32,350 bases of DNA from Candidatus Midichloria sp. Its GTDB lineage: Bacteria; Pseudomonadota; Alphaproteobacteria; Rickettsiales; Midichloriaceae. Within the stretch, counting starts at the first letter, position 1. Every line of letters begins with the position of its first letter. The stretch is from positions 1 through 32,350 of the forward strand of contig JALDTH010000006.1 in the NCBI GenBank assembly GCA_030073355.1, written 5' to 3'. The translations under genes and the position numbers were made by a program. A model generated the notes under the pieces. The model searched no databases, was not told the origin of the DNA, and worked only from the letters and a program-made list of their open reading frames with translations. Positions 1-10,854 of this stretch are shown piece by piece.

Positions 1-127
1 AAATAAACATATAGTACCTTATTCAGATCTCTAAATACCACTTTCTTTAACTGTTCTTATCCAAAACTTAGGTTCCACTGTTACTCGGAAACAAAATTCT
101 TAATCATTGCTAGATACTCATCTGGTG

Positions 128-395
128 CTATATCTTTAGACCTATAGCTCGTATAATGAGATGTTCAACTATTATTTCATAACCAGCTCTAACTGCATAT
201 GTAAAGGCATCATTACTAGCATAATCTTTAATATATATGTTAGCACCAGCTGTAATAAGTTTGTTCACTAATTCGTTATTACCTTTGCAGCATAGATTAA
301 AGCGATTCTGCATTGAGCATTTTTAAGATTCAAGGCAGCCAACCAACCGTCTATTGCATCTAAATTAGCTCCTGCTGCAATAAAAACATAGAAAC
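128..395 (-). pseudogene. Ankyrin-repeat protein remnant
   Basis: Minus-strand pieces read ...IAAGANLDAIDGWLAALNLKNAQCRIALIYAAKGNNELVNKLITAGANIYIKDYASNDAFTYAVRAGYEIIVEHLI, with ankyrin-like GAN(L/I)..D periodicity; interrupted by frameshifts and no clear start. Confidence 0.5.
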
Positions 396-460
396 CGCCT
401 TTTGATTAAGTATTATACCGCTAATAGTTTGGCGCATTAATGCGACACTATGAAAATGCG

Positions 461-1357
461 TTATCGGTGATTGTATGCCCTTATAATTTGAAGCGCTATT
501 TCATAAGCTTTTTTCTTATTAATCCCTAAAGAGTCTTTTGCAAAGGATATTGCATCTTTGAAGGACATTTTGCTTAACAAACTCGTCATTTGCTTTTTTA
601 CGTCTTCATCGCTTAGTGTTTCTTGAGTATAGCTCCTTCCAAGATCAGGACAAATTCGCCTTTTAATTCTTTGCTTTGCCAGTAATTAATTTGTTCAACC
701 ACATTGCCGTAGTGGACTCCCTCATACAGCTTTGTTAATTCACATCCAATTGCCATTTTTCTGGTACCGAAAACTTCAAGAAAATTATGTAATACTGCCA
801 ATAGCCTCTTTGCAGTTTCAAAAAAATTAATGTCGCCTCTATTTCTTTCACTGAAGTTAATTCTTTTAATCTACTTTGTAGAGTGTTCGGCAAAAATCCA
901 ATGAACATAAAAGAGTTAACGGGCAACCCAGATAAGGTAAAAGCAGTAATAGCAGAGCAAGGCCCTGGAATAGCAGCTACTTGGATTCCTAATTTAATTG
1001 CTGCATTAACGATGGTATATCCTGGATCAGAGATCAGCGGGAGTTCCAGCGTCAGAGACAAGAGCTATGTCTTCGCCGTTTAAAAGGTAGTTGATAATCT
1101 GTTTTTCGCTAGAGGAATGGTCATGAAAGACAACCATAGGTTTTTTTATTCCATAGTGAAGTAAGAGCTTTGCAGTGATTCTAGTGTCTTCGCATGCAAC
1201 TCTGCAAACGGATTTTAGCGTATTCTAGTGCCCTGATAGTTATATCTTTTATGTTGCCAAATAGGGGGGTAGAAATAATATAAAGTTTTCCTGTAGTACT
1301 TGAATTAATACTTAGGATATGATTTTCTATTTTATGCAACTTTTGATTGATAAACAT
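461..1357 (-). pseudogene. rsmI: 16S rRNA 2'-O-methyltransferase RsmI (frameshifted)
   Basis: Joined minus-strand frames give GKLYIISTPLFGNIKDITIRALEYAK... / ACEDTRITAKLLLHYGIKKP / LVSDAGTP / LISDPGYTIVNAAIKLGIQVAAIPGPCSAITAFTLSGLPVNSFMFIGFLP / RKMAIGCELTKLYEGVHYGNVVE / KMSFKDAISFAKDSLGINKKKAYEIALQI. These are RsmI motifs including the C-terminal domain, split over several frames. Confidence 0.85.
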
Positions 1358-1362
1358 TATTT

Positions 1363-2679
1363 ATGAAAAAATTTCTTAGCTGTATCTTAATGATCGGTAT
1401 TATGAGCTTTAATACTGCCTGTGACAAGATAAATCTATCCGATAACAAAAAAACTAGCACTGCTATTAGAAAAAATCAGCATAAGAGTGCAGTAAAGCAT
1501 GTACAAAATGCGCGTATAGCGAAAAATAGTCAGTATGCGCAAATAAAGCCAGATAGTAGTATTGTAATAAGTCCAGCCAAAGATATAAAATCGCAAGCTA
1601 CGGTAACTCCAAAAACTGACCTCTTAGGGCACTTTGGATCAATAAGACGCGGTAGAGAGTTGAATATTGCCGCACTTCTGCCTCTTTCTGGCCAATATGC
1701 CAGGATGTGGCAGAGTATGTTAGATGCAGTACAGTTGGCATCTGCAGAGCTTGGAAGTGGCAAAATAAATATGATAGCAGTTGATGCTGGTTCAACTCCA
1801 GAATCTGCAGCTAATGCTTTATCAAATGTAGGCAATATATATAAATGCAATCATAGGCCCTGTACTTAAAGGGCAAATGGAAATAGTCAATCGGCATAGT
1901 AGAGCTAAAGATATAGCTAATATCGCTTTTATTAACGACAGAGATTTTGTTAATTTAGGTAATTTATTAATGCTTGGAATGCCTATTGAGCAGCAGGTGA
2001 GCCGTGTGATCTCTTATGCCGCACAAAAAGGAGCTAAAAAATTTTTACTATAATCCCAAATAATTCTCTTGGAGAGTCTATAGAAGCTCTGTTACTTGAC
2101 TATAAAAACAGTAATGAGATTAAAGACTTTATTACAGTAAAATACAATGAAACTAGGAGCGTTATTAACACTAATTTTACTCAAGCAGTCCAAGAGTTAA
2201 AAAATAAGACGAGTGTGTTACCAAATTACTTTGAAGATAATTATACTACTTACACAATCTGGTAACTTCTTGCGGAAGGTATCTTAAAATTTTGAGATGC
2301 TAAAAGACCCCAATTTAAAAAAGATAAAGGTAATTTGTGGCAGTCAATTTCATGATAGCGGGCCGTATTCGATAACTTGGTCTAATAATCCGTGGTTTGC
2401 TGATGTCGGACTTGCAGCCAGAGCTGATTTTGCAGCGAGATTTAGAGCAACAAATAAATATTAACCCACACCACATGGCTTCTCTTGCATATGATGCGGT
2501 TGCGCTAATTTTAGCGATAATTGAACACAGATAATAATAACTTGTTGGTATTTAATCCAAAAACATTATTAAATAAAGCTGGATTTGAGGGAATAAACGG
2601 TGTATTTAGGTTTACAAAAGATGGCTCTGGGGAAAGGTTGCTTTCAATATTTAAAATTGATTCTAATCAAGTAATTTAG
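1363..2679 (+). pseudogene. LpoA-like penicillin-binding protein activator / periplasmic-binding-fold lipoprotein (frameshifted)
   Basis: N-terminal signal peptide with a lipoprotein-type cysteine (MSFNTACDK), then LNIAALLPLSGQYARMWQSMLDAVQLA; later fragments FTIIPNNSLGESIEALL, DSGPYSITWSNNPWFADVGLAARADFAARF, HHMASLAYDAVALILAII, GINGVFRFTKDGSGERLLSIFKI in different frames. Divergent neighbour of rsmI, as lpoA is in E. coli. Confidence 0.7.
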
Positions 2680-2725
2680 ATTGATCCAGCGCTGACGTAA
2701 TTTGAATAGAATTTTATTTTTTTAT

Positions 2726-4018
2726 ATGCGTTTAAGCAGATATTTTGTTCCGACAATAAAAGAAGCACCCGATGAGGCATCCATAGTATCACATAAGTTA
2801 ATGCTAAGAGCTGGAATGATAAGGCAAATTGCGGCGGGGATTTATAATTGGCTACCTTTTGGATTATCTGTACTTTCTAAAGTGGAAACAATTATACGGC
2901 AAGAAATGAATAACATAAATGCCTCTGAGCTGTTGATTCCCTGCATACAACCGGTTTCCCTGTGGAAAGAATCTGGTCGTTTTGGAGCCAACAACGATTT
3001 AAATAACGAAATGTTGAGAATGGAAGATCGCGCAGGACAAGAGATGATTTTCACTCCTACTGCTGAAGAGGCGATAGTAGATATCATCGCTAGCGGAATC
3101 CAGTCTTATAAGTCATTTTCTTTAAGTGTCTATCAAATCAGTTGGAAGTTCAGGGATGAAATAAGGCCTCGCTATGGCGTTATGAGAAGTAGAGAATTTT
3201 TAATGAAAGATGCCTATTCGTTTCATATGACTAGGGAATGCGCTCTTAGAACCTATGAAGACATGCTGAGAGCTTATTTAAGAATTTATCATAGGCTTGG
3301 TCTTGTTGCAGTCCCTGTTGCTGCGAATACCGGCGCTATTGGTGGTGAGTATAGTCATGAATTCCATGTTTTAGCGGATACTGGCGAAAGTACTATATAT
3401 TATGAAACAAACCTTGAAGAAAAATTAAAAAATAATGAAATAACTTTAAGTTCACTACAAGATATCTATGCAGTGGAAGAAGAAAAGCATAATCCAGAAC
3501 TTTTTAAGACTCTTGAAATTGTTTCAAGGAAAGGAATTGAGGTTGGGCATATTTTTTATTTAGGAAATAAATACTCAAAAGCAATGAACATGAAGATTCA
3601 AGATAGAGATGGCTCATTAAAACATCCTGAAATGGGTTGTTATGGGATTGGAGTATCTAGGCTTGTTGGAGCTTTAATAGAAGCAAATCATGATGAGAAA
3701 GGTATTATTTGGCCTGATACTGTTGCTCCGTTCAAATTCATTATTTTAAATTTAAAAATTAATGAGGCCAAGTGTGATGAACTAAGTAAGCAGTTGTGCT
3801 TAATGCTAGATAAGAGGAACGTGGATTACTTATACGATGATCTTGATGACGGGCCGGGTGTAAAATTTTCAAGAGCTGATTTATTAGGTATTCCAACTCA
3901 AGTTATAATTGGTTTAAAAAATGCTCGGGAAGATAAGGTTGAGATTAAAGATCGAAAGAGCAGTAAAGTTACAATTTTAGATGTTAATCAGTTTGATAAT
4001 TACTTAAACTCTCTATGA
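2726..4018 (+). CDS. proS: Prolyl-tRNA synthetase (short alphaproteobacterial type)
   Basis: Intact [49 protein letters not shown]...; class II aaRS motifs. The ATG at 2726 fits better than the upstream TTG at 2702. Confidence 0.95.
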   Translation: MRLSRYFVPTIKEAPDEASIVSHKLMLRAGMIRQIAAGIYNWLPFGLSVLSKVETIIRQEMNNINASELLIPCIQPVSLWKESGRFGANNDLNNEMLRMEDRAGQEMIFTPTAEEAIVDIIASGIQSYKSFSLSVYQISWKFRDEIRPRYGVMRSREFLMKDAYSFHMTRECALRTYEDMLRAYLRIYHRLGLVAVPVAANTGAIGGEYSHEFHVLADTGESTIYYETNLEEKLKNNEITLSSLQDIYAVEEEKHNPELFKTLEIVSRKGIEVGHIFYLGNKYSKAMNMKIQDRDGSLKHPEMGCYGIGVSRLVGALIEANHDEKGIIWPDTVAPFKFIILNLKINEAKCDELSKQLCLMLDKRNVDYLYDDLDDGPGVKFSRADLLGIPTQVIIGLKNAREDKVEIKDRKSSKVTILDVNQFDNYLNSL

Positions 4019-5022
4019 TCATCCTTGGTATCGAGAGCAGTTGTGATGAAACGGCTGTTGCTATTGTAAATAGTGAGAGAAAAATCCTGAGCAATCAAAT
4101 TTATTCTCAAATAAAAGAGCATAAGGAATTTGGTGGAGTAGTACCAGAAGTGGCAGCAAGAAGCCATGTTGAATGTCTGCCTTATTTATTTAAAAAAAGT
4201 CTTCAAGAGGCGTCATTAACTTGTTCAGAGTTTGATGGAATTGCGGTGACTGCTGGGCCTGGGTTAATAGGTGGAGTAATGGTTGGTGTTATTTTTGCCA
4301 AGACTATTGCTTCAATTCTAAAAAAGCCTTTTATAGCGGTTAATCACCTAGAAGGTCATGCTTTGACTGTAAGACTAACTGACAAAATTGAATTTCCATA
4401 TTTGCTATTACTTGCTTCAGGTGGACATTGTCAGTTTCTACTAGTTGAAGGGGTTAACCAATATAAACAAATATCAACCACGGTTGATGACGCAGCAGGC
4501 GAAGCTTTTGATAAAGTTGCAAAGATGCTAAATTTGGAGTACCCAGGAGGGCCAGCTATAGAAAAACTGGCTTTAAAAGGCAATCCGAAGGCATTTCAGT
4601 TTCCTAAGCCTCTTTGCGAGGCAAATAGATATGATTTATCGTTTTCGGGATTAAAAACTGCGGTAAGACAATTAATTGAGAAGAATGATATCGAACACAT
4701 AAAAAATGATATATGTGCTTCCTTTCAAGACACAGTTGCAGAAATATTTCTATATAAAATTAATCAAGCTATTGAAATAATTAATAGAGGTTCGCTTAAA
4801 AAAGTAAATAACTTTGTGATCGCCGGCGGAGTTGCAGCTAATAAATACATCAGAGAAAAGATATCTGAATTTCTTATAAGCTATGGATACAATTTTATTG
4901 CTCCTCCTATTCATCTATGCACGGACAACGCGGCAATGATAGCTTGGGCAGGTTTAGAACGTTTACAGGTTGGCATTACTAATAATTTGGACTTTGAGCC
5001 ACGTTCGAGATGGTCTCTTTGA
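4015..5022 (+). CDS. tsaD: tRNA N6-adenosine threonylcarbamoyltransferase TsaD
   Basis: [18 protein letters not shown]..., [68 protein letters not shown] overlap with the proS stop. Confidence 0.97.
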   Translation: MIILGIESSCDETAVAIVNSERKILSNQIYSQIKEHKEFGGVVPEVAARSHVECLPYLFKKSLQEASLTCSEFDGIAVTAGPGLIGGVMVGVIFAKTIASILKKPFIAVNHLEGHALTVRLTDKIEFPYLLLLASGGHCQFLLVEGVNQYKQISTTVDDAAGEAFDKVAKMLNLEYPGGPAIEKLALKGNPKAFQFPKPLCEANRYDLSFSGLKTAVRQLIEKNDIEHIKNDICASFQDTVAEIFLYKINQAIEIINRGSLKKVNNFVIAGGVAANKYIREKISEFLISYGYNFIAPPIHLCTDNAAMIAWAGLERLQVGITNNLDFEPRSRWSL

Positions 5023-5439
5023 TGATTTTATGTATACCTCTAAGAAACTAAAAATCCTTAAGTAGGATGTTAAGTAATGATCTGCTTAGAAGTCTCATTT
5101 GCTTTTCTATCATGATCCGGCTGGCAAGTTAATCTTGCCAAGAGTTAGAAGTCTAGTTATACTTCTATATATGGTTAATGAAAAATATCGCTACTGAATA
5201 GTAAAAGTAGGTTGATTTTTACATATACACCTCTTTAATTTGAAGAATTGTGCAGACTAATTCTAAAGCTTATCGCTTGCTAGAGAGCTAATTAGCACAC
5301 CTTTAGGTGGTTTAGGTGCCCCCGCCCCGCGCCAGCCGCGTATTATTTTTGTTCTTGTAGTATGTGTCCAAAGCTACGTGCATAGTATCAATACAAGTAT
5401 CAACCACTGAAACTATCCCCCTTGAGTTATCTCCCAGGT

Positions 5440-6390
5440 TTCTTGAACGCTATTAAAATACTAAGGATAAGGATACTCAAAATCAAATATTCCATTTATT
5501 CTAGCCAAGTCAAATTAGCGGCATATGCATAACAGGTTCAAGCTGGTTACAAAACTCTTCGTTACCATACATAACATAGTCTCTTACCGCTCCAACATAA
5601 AGCCCCGAATATTCAGCTGTTTCTACTATGTTATCTGTAATTTGGTTAAATTCTATATTATGAAATTTCACCCCTGAAGCGCTACCTACGACACCGCATA
5701 CTATCGCTTGCCCTTTGATGGTATGATTATCAGTAGTTCTGTAGATATATCAATTGCTGATTTGAAAATTATTACCATCAAAACTGCTAGTAAATGGTAC
5801 TATCTCATCTTGGACTCGTCTGGATAGAGGAGCAAATCTTTATGCTAGTCTTTTGTTATAGCGCAATCGATATCTCGGCTTAACGTATAAGTTCCATGGA
5901 GGAAAAAATAATGTCTTATGAGATCTCTAGAATTATTTACTAGCATATAGGGAATAAACGCATTAGCTGGTTCTACATACTCCAAGTAGCTTTGAGGAGC
6001 ATGATATTTATGCGACACACTGCTTGAGCTGGGATTATAGCAGATAAATACTTTACCATTATCTATAGCAGAAATTTGTTTAGGTCTTTCAAAGAGAACA
6101 GTGCCATAATTTTGCGAATTTTCTATTCCTGATTTTTTAAATACAGCGAACCGCCACTCACAGTAAACTGTGCATTATATTTAAGTAATATTATATGAAG
6201 CCATGAGAGTTAAACTATACGGTGAGCTCCGTTCTAAACACTGTTTAGCACTATTTCTTTTGTTTTTACATCTTGGTTAAAATTTGCTGCAATTTGTTTT
6301 AAGCCAGCTAAATTACGGCTAGTGAGTGTAAATACTTGTCCTCTATGACAGATCAATTCTAGAGATTGATTAAGCATATTCCACCTTCAA
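5440..6390 (-). pseudogene. Remnant of an unidentified gene
   Basis: Minus-strand fragments such as MLNQSLELICHRGQVFTLTSRNLAGLKQIAANFNQDVKTKEIVLNSV and SAIDNGKVFICYNPSSSSVSHKYHAPQSYLEYVEPANAFIPYMLVNNSRDLIRHYFFLHGTYTLSRDIDCAITKD, broken by stops and frame changes; no family recognised. Confidence 0.35.
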
Positions 6391-6665
6391 AATTACTTTA
6401 CCTCTTTCAATACTTAATAAATAGTAAGCTAAAAGAAGAACTCGAAGATTAAGGTACATTAATATCTCATATACGTCAAAATTTATCTCATACTTTCGCT
6501 AGTTCGAAGCCGAGACGCATTATCAACACTAGCTCAATCTACGCTAAAATTTGTCTACCGTTAATATCAAAAATTAGCATCATTGCTCTAAAGAGTTGAA
6601 TTGCTTCTGGACCTTTTCAAGTTTTCTATCGGCTATGTCAGTTTTCTAGGGAGGTGCCTTCTCGA

Positions 6666-7687
6666 TTACTGAGAAGGTATGACATTATTTCCCAACAAAG
6701 CTTTTCTATATTTTTTAATGTTCTTACCATGGTCCTTAAAACTACTTGAGAACAAATGCCCACCTTTGCCGTCTGCAACAAAATAAATTTCATTGGTATA
6801 ATTAGTATGCATAACCGCTTCTATTGCAGCCTTACCTGGATTGCATATTGGAGACGGAGGTAAGCCATTTATCATATATGTGTTATAAGGAGAGACAAAA
6901 TGGAGATTATCATAAGAAATTTCAAATCAAAAGTTTTGCCATCAGTAAGCGCAAAAATTACGGTAGGATCAGCCTGCAGGGGCGTTTTTATTTTTAATCT
7001 ATTAAAGTAGACTGCAGCTATTCTTTGCTTTTCTATATCAAGTTTTGCTTCTCTTTCTACTATAGAAGCCAAAATCATAGCTTCTTGCTTATTATTTATT
7101 ATGTTGTTAATTAAGGGATCTCTTTGATTCCAGGCGTAATCAATAAACTTACTTAAGTTTTTAGAGCACTTTTCAAGTAACTAACTTGCTTTTGCGCCAT
7201 AAGTATAAAAATAAGTTTCTGGTAAGATCACGCCTTGAGCTTTAAACTCGCTTTTCCCGTCAAGATCATTTATAACTCTTGGAGAGTTAATAATTATATT
7301 AACTGCTTCTATAGTAATGGACCCTTCAGGGATAGTTAGTTTATAAACTAAGATATCGCCGGTTAACATCTTGTCTACTATTTGTAGCATATTTATCCCC
7401 TTATTTATCTTATACTCACCAGCAATTAGGTAGCCAGAATTGGTGTATTTTTTGATTTTAGTCCAAAGCACGAAGACTCTTGCATCATTAATAATTTCTC
7501 TTTCCAGTAAGAGTTCTGCTATTTTTTTGCCGCTATATCCTTTGGGAATAACTACTATTTCGTCTTTAGCTACACGGTATTCATACAGGCTGTAATTAAA
7601 ATATTGCTTTATTAAATAACCGCTTAAAGTGATTACTAATAATATTATTAAGATCCGAATAAATTTTTTAAATATTATATCTATCAT
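6666..7687 (-). pseudogene. mltG: Endolytic transglycosylase MltG (nonsense codon plus frameshift)
   Basis: Three ORFs join as MIDIIFKKFIRILIILLVITL...VVIPKGYSGKKIAELLLEREII... / ...MILASIVEREAKLDIEKQRIAAVYFNRLKIKTPLQADPTVIFAL / SYDNLHFVSPYNTYMINGLPPSPICNPGKAAIEAVMHTNYTNEIYFVADGKGGHLFS: MltG/YceG hallmarks. In-frame TAG after YGAKAS and a frameshift near TFDLK. Confidence 0.9.
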
Positions 7688-7765
7688 AAATTAATTAGGA
7701 GATAATTTTCATTTTTTATGCTAATTTAGCAGCAATTCCAATTTCATAAACGATTTTGTAATTAA

Positions 7766-8977
7766 ATGTTTTACATCCAAACTACTTCTATTAAAAGTTG
7801 TTTCAAAGTATCAGAAATATCAGTAGCCTTAAAGCAACTTATTGAAGAAAATTTTTTTGATGTAAAAATTCAAGGGGAAGTCTCAGGCCTTAAAGTTAGT
7901 TCTGCTGGACACAGCTATTTTAACTTAAAAGATGAAGACTATCTTTTAAACGCTGTGTGCTGGCGCAATACTATACAAAATACTTCAATAAAAATTGAAG
8001 ATGGTATGGAAGTAATATGTTCTGGAAGAATTTCTATTTATCCCTGCCGGTCGAGTTATCAGCTTACCGTAGAAAAAATAAAAGTAGCCGGGCAAGGTGA
8101 GTTACTTGCGGCTTTGGAAAAAAGGAAGCAAGCAATGGTTGCAGAAGGCCTATTCGATACTGAACGGAAAAAGCAGCTACCGTTTCTGCCAAAAACTATT
8201 GCTTTAATTACTTCAGTGAATGGTGCTGTAATTAGGGACATTTTACATAGAATTAGTGATAGATTTCCAGTTGAAGTATTAGTTTGGGATGTGCCGGTTC
8301 AAGGAAACGACGCCTCTTATCATATTCAAAATGCAATTAATGGTTTTAATGGTCTACCGTCACATATCAATGGGCCTGATATAATAATCTTAGCAAGAGG
8401 AGGTGGATCCATTGAAGACTTATGGTGTTTTAATGAAGAAGAGGTTGTAAGAGCTATAGTTACGTCTGAAATCCCTATTATTTCAGCAATAGGACATGAA
8501 ACAGATTTTACATTATCGGATTTAGCAGCTGATTTAAGGGCTCCAACTCCAACTGCTGCTGCAGAATTCGCGGTTCCGGTTTTAAAAAATTTGCAGGATT
8601 ATATTAATCTTTCTTTTAATAAAATATATCAAGTTTCTAAATCATTTTTAGAGGAGAAAGCTATAAAGCTTGCCAGGTTTTCCTATATATTACTTGAATT
8701 AGAAAATATTTTAGAACTTAAAAGGCGTAAGTTAGTAGAGTACAGTTATAAACTTAACTTTTTTGCCCAGAAATATTTTGACAGAAAACAAACCTTATTA
8801 TCAGTATTATCGCAATTACTAGAAAAATATGATCAAAAAAGGATCCTAAAGAGTGGATTTGCTATTATATATGACAGTTCTAAAGGTTGTATTACATCAT
8901 CTGCTCAACTACTACCTGATATTGAAGTGCTAGTAGAAATGCACGATGGCTACAAAAAGGCAGTAATTAAAAAGTAG
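7766..8977 (+). CDS. xseA: Exodeoxyribonuclease VII large subunit
   Basis: VSEISVALKQLIEENFFDVKIQGEVSGLKVSSAGHSYFNLKDE..., LPKTIALITSVNGAVIRDILHRISDRFP, IILARGGGSIEDLWCFNEE, ISAIGHETDFTLSDLAADLRAPTPTAAAE. Confidence 0.97.
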   Translation: MFYIQTTSIKSCFKVSEISVALKQLIEENFFDVKIQGEVSGLKVSSAGHSYFNLKDEDYLLNAVCWRNTIQNTSIKIEDGMEVICSGRISIYPCRSSYQLTVEKIKVAGQGELLAALEKRKQAMVAEGLFDTERKKQLPFLPKTIALITSVNGAVIRDILHRISDRFPVEVLVWDVPVQGNDASYHIQNAINGFNGLPSHINGPDIIILARGGGSIEDLWCFNEEEVVRAIVTSEIPIISAIGHETDFTLSDLAADLRAPTPTAAAEFAVPVLKNLQDYINLSFNKIYQVSKSFLEEKAIKLARFSYILLELENILELKRRKLVEYSYKLNFFAQKYFDRKQTLLSVLSQLLEKYDQKRILKSGFAIIYDSSKGCITSSAQLLPDIEVLVEMHDGYKKAVIKK

Positions 8978-8979
8978 TT

Positions 8980-10853
8980 ATGCTGCCTGACATAGGAAGT
9001 TTGTGTTTGTATATTGCACTTTCTATTTGCTTATTTATTTCTATTGCTCCAATTCTAGAAAAGCTAGGTTTTTCTTTGAAATATAAATACTATACAGTTG
9101 CTTGGCTTGCTATATTTATGGCGGTTTTAATATCTTTTTTCATTCTTATCTATTCCTATATTATACCTGACTTTTCAATATTAAATGTAGTTAATAATTC
9201 TCATACCAGTAAGCCATTAATATACAAAATATCAGGCGCTTGGGGGAATCATGAAGGGTCGATGCTACCTTGGATTACAGCAATTAATATGTTTACCATC
9301 GTTTTTTGTATATAATGAACAAAGATGAAAGTCTGGGGAAAGTCTGGGCAAGCTCACGCTAAGTGTACAGGCGATATGTAACACATTTTTTATTGCATTT
9401 ACCCTTTTTATTTCCTCTCCGTTTACAAGAATATTCCCTGCTCCCAAAAATGGATTTGGATTAAATCTAATATTGCACTTGCAATACACCCTCCTGTTTT
9501 ATACTTAGGGTTACGTTGGATTTTCCATAAGCTATTCAATCACAATATCAGGTCTTATATTAAAGAAAATTGATAAATTTTGGGCTGAGATAGTGCGAAT
9601 TTGCTCTCTACTCTAATATCTTGGTGTTTTTTGACTACAGATGTAGCACTTGGAAGTTGGTGGGCATATAGAGAATTAGGCTGAGGTGGATTTTGGTTTT
9701 GGGACTCGGTTGAAAATGCTTCTCTTATATGCCTTGGTTGAGTGCAACTGCTTTAATTCACACCATAAGTGTTTACAGTAAAACAGGTGATTTGAAGCAG
9801 TGGTCAATAGGTTTATCTATTGCAGCCTTTATTTTAAGTACTCTTGGTATGTTTTTAGTGCGATCTGGAATAGTAACTTCTGTTCACGCATTTGCAGCTG
9901 ATTCTTCCAGAGGTATTTATATCCTTTCTTTTTTAGCTCTGCTTTTGCTTGCTTCAACTATTATATATATGCTGAAGTTAAATATTACAAGAGAAGTTGC
10001 CTTTCCAATCCTTTCGAAGCTATTCTTTATAAGCGCAAATAGCTTAATTTTAGTGGTGGCAATTAGCACTATTATAATTGGTACAATTTATCCTATGATT
10101 CTAGAAATTCTAACTAGAACTAAAATTTCGGTTGGAGCTCCTTATTTTAATACAGTTTTCAATCCTATGGTTATAATGCTTACAGGTCTTTGTGCTATTG
10201 AGTCTAACTTGTCCTGGATGAAAAATTATATTTTGATTTTTGGCGTGGCTCTCATAAGCACCTCTTTGTTTAGTATAAAAATTAATTTGGCTAAAGAAGG
10301 CTTAGCAACTTTGGGGATTTTATTTGGACTATGGCTCTTATTTGCTAGTATTTCCTTGTTATTTACCAGGAATAAAAAAGGCTCTAACTTTTGTAGCATG
10401 GTACTAGGCCATTTAGGATTTAGTATCATAGTAGTCTCTATTTCAATGAATGCAGCATTAACTAGGGAAATCCGAACTCAATTAAAGATTGGTGAAACAG
10501 TAAATTTTTTAGATTATGACATCACCTTAAGTAATATATACTATGAAAAAAAGGACAATTACTTAACACAAATAGCTATTATTGGTATTAAAAGCAGTAA
10601 CTTAAAGACCAGTGTGAAGCCTGAAGTAAGATTTTTTGAGGTAGAGCAACAACAAATTGTTGAACCAGCTATATATAAAACAGTTTTTTCTGATTTATAT
10701 ATAACAATAGATAGAATATACTCAGATCAAGGCGTGCCAGTTTTAATATATTGTAGGCCAATGATAGCATGGCTTTGGTTTGGAGCATTATTGATAGTCA
10801 TTGCAATTTTGCGCTCTGCCATAATCTCTATTACTAATTACTTCAATAAGTGA
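8980..10853 (+). pseudogene. ccmF: Cytochrome c maturation / heme lyase protein CcmF (multiple lesions)
   Basis: [118 protein letters not shown]. WWD-domain and P-His motifs are present, but broken by a stop near 9315, frameshifts, and a TGA at an expected Trp codon. Confidence 0.92.
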
Positions 10854-10854
10854 T

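Noticed and set aside
883-1083. Plus-strand ORF MFGKNPMNIKELTGNPDKVKAVIAEQG...
   Set aside because: It is antisense to the RsmI coding frame LISDPGYTIVNAAIKLG...FIGFLPN, which is the real signal.
5122-5140. 7-bp hairpin tggcaag-ttaat-cttgcca downstream of tsaD as a terminator.
   Set aside because: No T tract follows, and it lies about 100 nt beyond the stop; too weak to call.
6657-6677. 7-bp hairpin ccttctc-gattact-gagaagg at the end of mltG as an intrinsic terminator.
   Set aside because: No U-rich tail on the minus strand, and it overlaps the pseudogene stop codon; unsupported.
9327-9375. RNase P RNA-like string (gaaagtctggggaaagtctgggc).
   Set aside because: The same bases encode the expected CcmF segment [21 protein letters not shown], so this is coding sequence rather than rnpB.
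9660-9720. In-frame TGA at a Trp position in ccmF, as in genetic code 4 (TGA = Trp).
   Set aside because: Intact genes such as tsaD and recJ end with TGA, conserved Trp codons elsewhere are TGG, and ccmF also has frameshifts, so gene decay is the simpler explanation.
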